From NCBI GenBank assembly GCA_902621165.1, contig CACNKX010000002.1, positions 1-64,000 on the forward strand: a DNA stretch of 64,000 bases. The letters run 5' to 3'. Shown here piece after piece: positions 62,359-64,000 of the stretch. The notes under the pieces were generated by a model. The model was not told the DNA's origin and searched no databases. It saw only the letters and a list, made by a program, of their open reading frames with translations. Position numbers and translations under genes: made by a program. The stretch is from an uncultured Alphaproteobacteria bacterium. GTDB taxonomy: Bacteria > Pseudomonadota > Alphaproteobacteria > HIMB59 > GCA-002718135. Every line of letters starts with the position of its first letter. Within the stretch, counting starts at the first letter, position 1.

Positions 62359-64000
62359 ATGAATAGTTTATCTGCTTATATAAAATTATTATTAATTTTA
62401 CTATGCATATTTGCATTTATTTCAATTTCAACAATATTTTATACACTTTGGCGATACTCACCAGAATTACCATCTTATGAAAATATCGTAAATTATAAAC
62501 CAAATTTGTCCTCAAGAATTTATAGCTCAGATGGATTACTACTGAAAAGTTTTTATACTGAAGAAAGAATATTTATTCCTGAAAGTAGAATACCTGAAAA
62601 TATAAAATTAGCTTTTTTATCATCTGAAGACAAAAATTTTTATAGACATTATGGTGTTGATTTAATTGCAATAGTTAGAGCACTTTTTACTAATATACTA
62701 AATACTTATTCTGATAGAAGAGTAGTTGGGGCCTCAACAATTACACAGCAAGTAGTTAAAAATCTTTTATTAAGTAATGAATTAAGTTACGGCAGAAAAA
62801 TTAAAGAAATTATTTTATCTGTAAGAATTGAAAATATTTTAGATAAGAATTCTATTTTAGAATTATACTTAAATGATATTTATTTAGGATATGGCTCTTA
62901 TGGAATTGGCACAGCAAGTTTGAATTATTTTAATAAATCTATTTATGATCTAGAACTTCATGAAATAGCTTTTTTAGCTGCATTACCAAAGGCACCAAAT
63001 AATTATAATCCAAAAACTAATTACTTAAAAGCCATTGAAAGAAGAAATTGGGTAATTGATAGAATGTATCAAAATGGATTTATAAAAAAAGAAGATCTAA
63101 TATATAAAAATAAACCTCTTCAGGTCTTTAAACGTAATGATAGAAAATTTTCAGAAGCAGATTATTTTTATGAAGAAATAAGAAAAGAATTATATTCAAA
63201 ATATGGAAAAGAAAAACTTTATTCAGATGGATTAATAATCAAGACTGCACTAGATTCAGAAATACAAAAAAATGCAAACATCAGTTTAATTGATGGATTA
63301 ATAGAATACGAAAAAAACCAGGGATGGCATGGTTTAATAGAAAATACAAATTTTGATAACTTCTTTAAAAATCAAAATTATTATAAAAAAATAAATCCTT
63401 TTTTCCCGAATTGGGAAACTGTTATAATTAATAAAATATATAAATCTAAAATTGAGGTATATGATAATTCTAAAGTTAAATTAATTGTTAATTTAAATAG
63501 CCCCGAAAATATCTGGCTTTCTAATGAAGATTTTAATGTCGGTGATGTAATTTACATTGAAAGAAAAAATAACTCTTACACTATAAAACAGGAACCGCTA
63601 GTAAATGGCGCAATTATTGTTATGGACCCTTATAATGGAAATATATTAGCTCTTTCTGGGGGATATAGTTTTCACAAAAGTGAATTTAATAGAGCTACTC
63701 AAGCAAAAAGACAACCTGGATCAGCATTTAAACCCATTGTTTACCTAGCTGCATTGAATGAAGGTTATACTCCCTCAACTTTAATACTAGATGCGCCTTA
63801 TGTAGTTGATCAAGGTCCAGGTCTTCCAAAATGGAAGCCATCAAATTATACAGATGAATTTTATGGGTTAACAACAATGAGAACAGGTATTGAAAAGTCT
63901 AGAAATTTAATGACAGTAAGACTGGCTAATAGAATTGGGATGGATAATATTTTAAATATGGCAAAAAAATTTAATATAAATGAAGGTTTTGATGATAAAC
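62359..64000 (+). CDS. mrcA: Class A penicillin-binding protein 1A, 3' end missing
   Basis: The ORF track omits this gene because it runs past the window end. The ATG at 62359 (MNSLSAYIKLLLILLCI) is followed by a membrane helix (about 7-29), then the GT51 glycosyltransferase domain: LSSEDKNFYRHYGVDLIAIVRAL, TITQQVVKNLLLSNELSYGRKIKE. The transpeptidase domain has the SxxK motif in KRQPGSAFKPIVYLAAL near residue 455. The SxN and KTG motifs lie beyond 64000. It builds and cross-links peptidoglycan. It is divergent from rne across 109 bases, which carry a TATAAT at about 62301 on this strand. Confidence 0.93.
   Translation, partial: MNSLSAYIKLLLILLCIFAFISISTIFYTLWRYSPELPSYENIVNYKPNLSSRIYSSDGLLLKSFYTEERIFIPESRIPENIKLAFLSSEDKNFYRHYGVDLIAIVRALFTNILNTYSDRRVVGASTITQQVVKNLLLSNELSYGRKIKEIILSVRIENILDKNSILELYLNDIYLGYGSYGIGTASLNYFNKSIYDLELHEIAFLAALPKAPNNYNPKTNYLKAIERRNWVIDRMYQNGFIKKEDLIYKNKPLQVFKRNDRKFSEADYFYEEIRKELYSKYGKEKLYSDGLIIKTALDSEIQKNANISLIDGLIEYEKNQGWHGLIENTNFDNFFKNQNYYKKINPFFPNWETVIINKIYKSKIEVYDNSKVKLIVNLNSPENIWLSNEDFNVGDVIYIERKNNSYTIKQEPLVNGAIIVMDPYNGNILALSGGYSFHKSEFNRATQAKRQPGSAFKPIVYLAALNEGYTPSTLILDAPYVVDQGPGLPKWKPSNYTDEFYGLTTMRTGIEKSRNLMTVRLANRIGMDNILNMAKKFNINEGFDDK

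Overview
The window looks like part of the chromosome of a small, streamlined, very AT-rich marine alphaproteobacterium of the SAR11 or HIMB59/AEGEAN-169 kind. This is an inference from three things. Genes are packed with ATGA/TAATG overlaps, and only a few starts have an obvious Shine-Dalgarno site. Several gene sets are typical of Alphaproteobacteria: NDUFA12, DUF2155, aat, accC, accB and aroQ in a row, a long two-domain dCTP deaminase, hflK-hflC-DUF2065-degP, and a circularly permuted two-piece tmRNA. The base composition is extremely low in GC. I could not run a phylogeny, so the exact lineage is open.

Region 1 (1-9000) is a variable surface-polysaccharide region, visibly even more AT-rich than the rest. 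It holds the end of a CDP-glycerol glycerophosphotransferase-like enzyme, a tiny membrane protein, a membrane-anchored sulfatase/LTA-synthase-like hydrolase, an ATP-sulfurylase-like enzyme, a fused FAD/NAD(P)-binding plus cytidylate-kinase-like protein, a HIT-superfamily protein and a DMFase-like membrane-anchored protein. The sulfurylase, fusion protein and HIT protein form a compact unit that I do not recognise as a described pathway.

Region 2 (9000-11640) is a small accessory islet next to ssrA. Copies of a repeat derived from the 3' end of the tmRNA gene cut it into two segments. One carries a lipoprotein gene and the other a small HEAT-like protein gene bordered by CTTCGTAG tandem repeats. 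No integrase is visible. This is the most mobile-looking part of the window.

Region 3 (11640-33900) is core metabolism and the cell envelope: folA-thyA, mrp, hflKC with degP, miaA, branched-chain amino-acid synthesis (ilvB, ilvH, ilvC, leuA), the rod-shape operon (mreB, mreC, mreD, mrdA, rodA), and a branched-chain amino-acid ABC transporter (livGFHM) whose binding-protein gene faces it across a terminator hairpin.

Region 4 (34000-48000) has gpsA followed by a pentose/deoxyribose utilisation block (deoC, an ALDH16-type tandem aldehyde dehydrogenase, a RbsD/FucU mutarotase and ribokinase). Then come exonuclease I, uppP, a DapA-family lyase, fxsA, a short SbmA/BacA transporter, an unlisted 27-codon basic ORF with its own promoter, a LysR regulator, rpe, a mannose-6-phosphate-isomerase-type cupin, a DUF6165 gene and a polyprenyl diphosphate synthase.

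Region 5 (48100-64000) holds an S49 protease, a 53-aa membrane protein missing from the ORF track, a eukaryote/archaeal-type glycyl-tRNA synthetase, an MFS transporter, ygfZ, a GT9 glycosyltransferase, pyrC, NDUFA12, DUF2155, aat, accC, accB, aroQ, a dCTP deaminase, an M48 protease, RNase E/G and the 5' part of a class A PBP. The ORF track omits that PBP gene because it runs off the window end.

Apart from the tmRNA I saw no rRNA or tRNA genes, and no CRISPR array, insertion sequence or phage structural genes.
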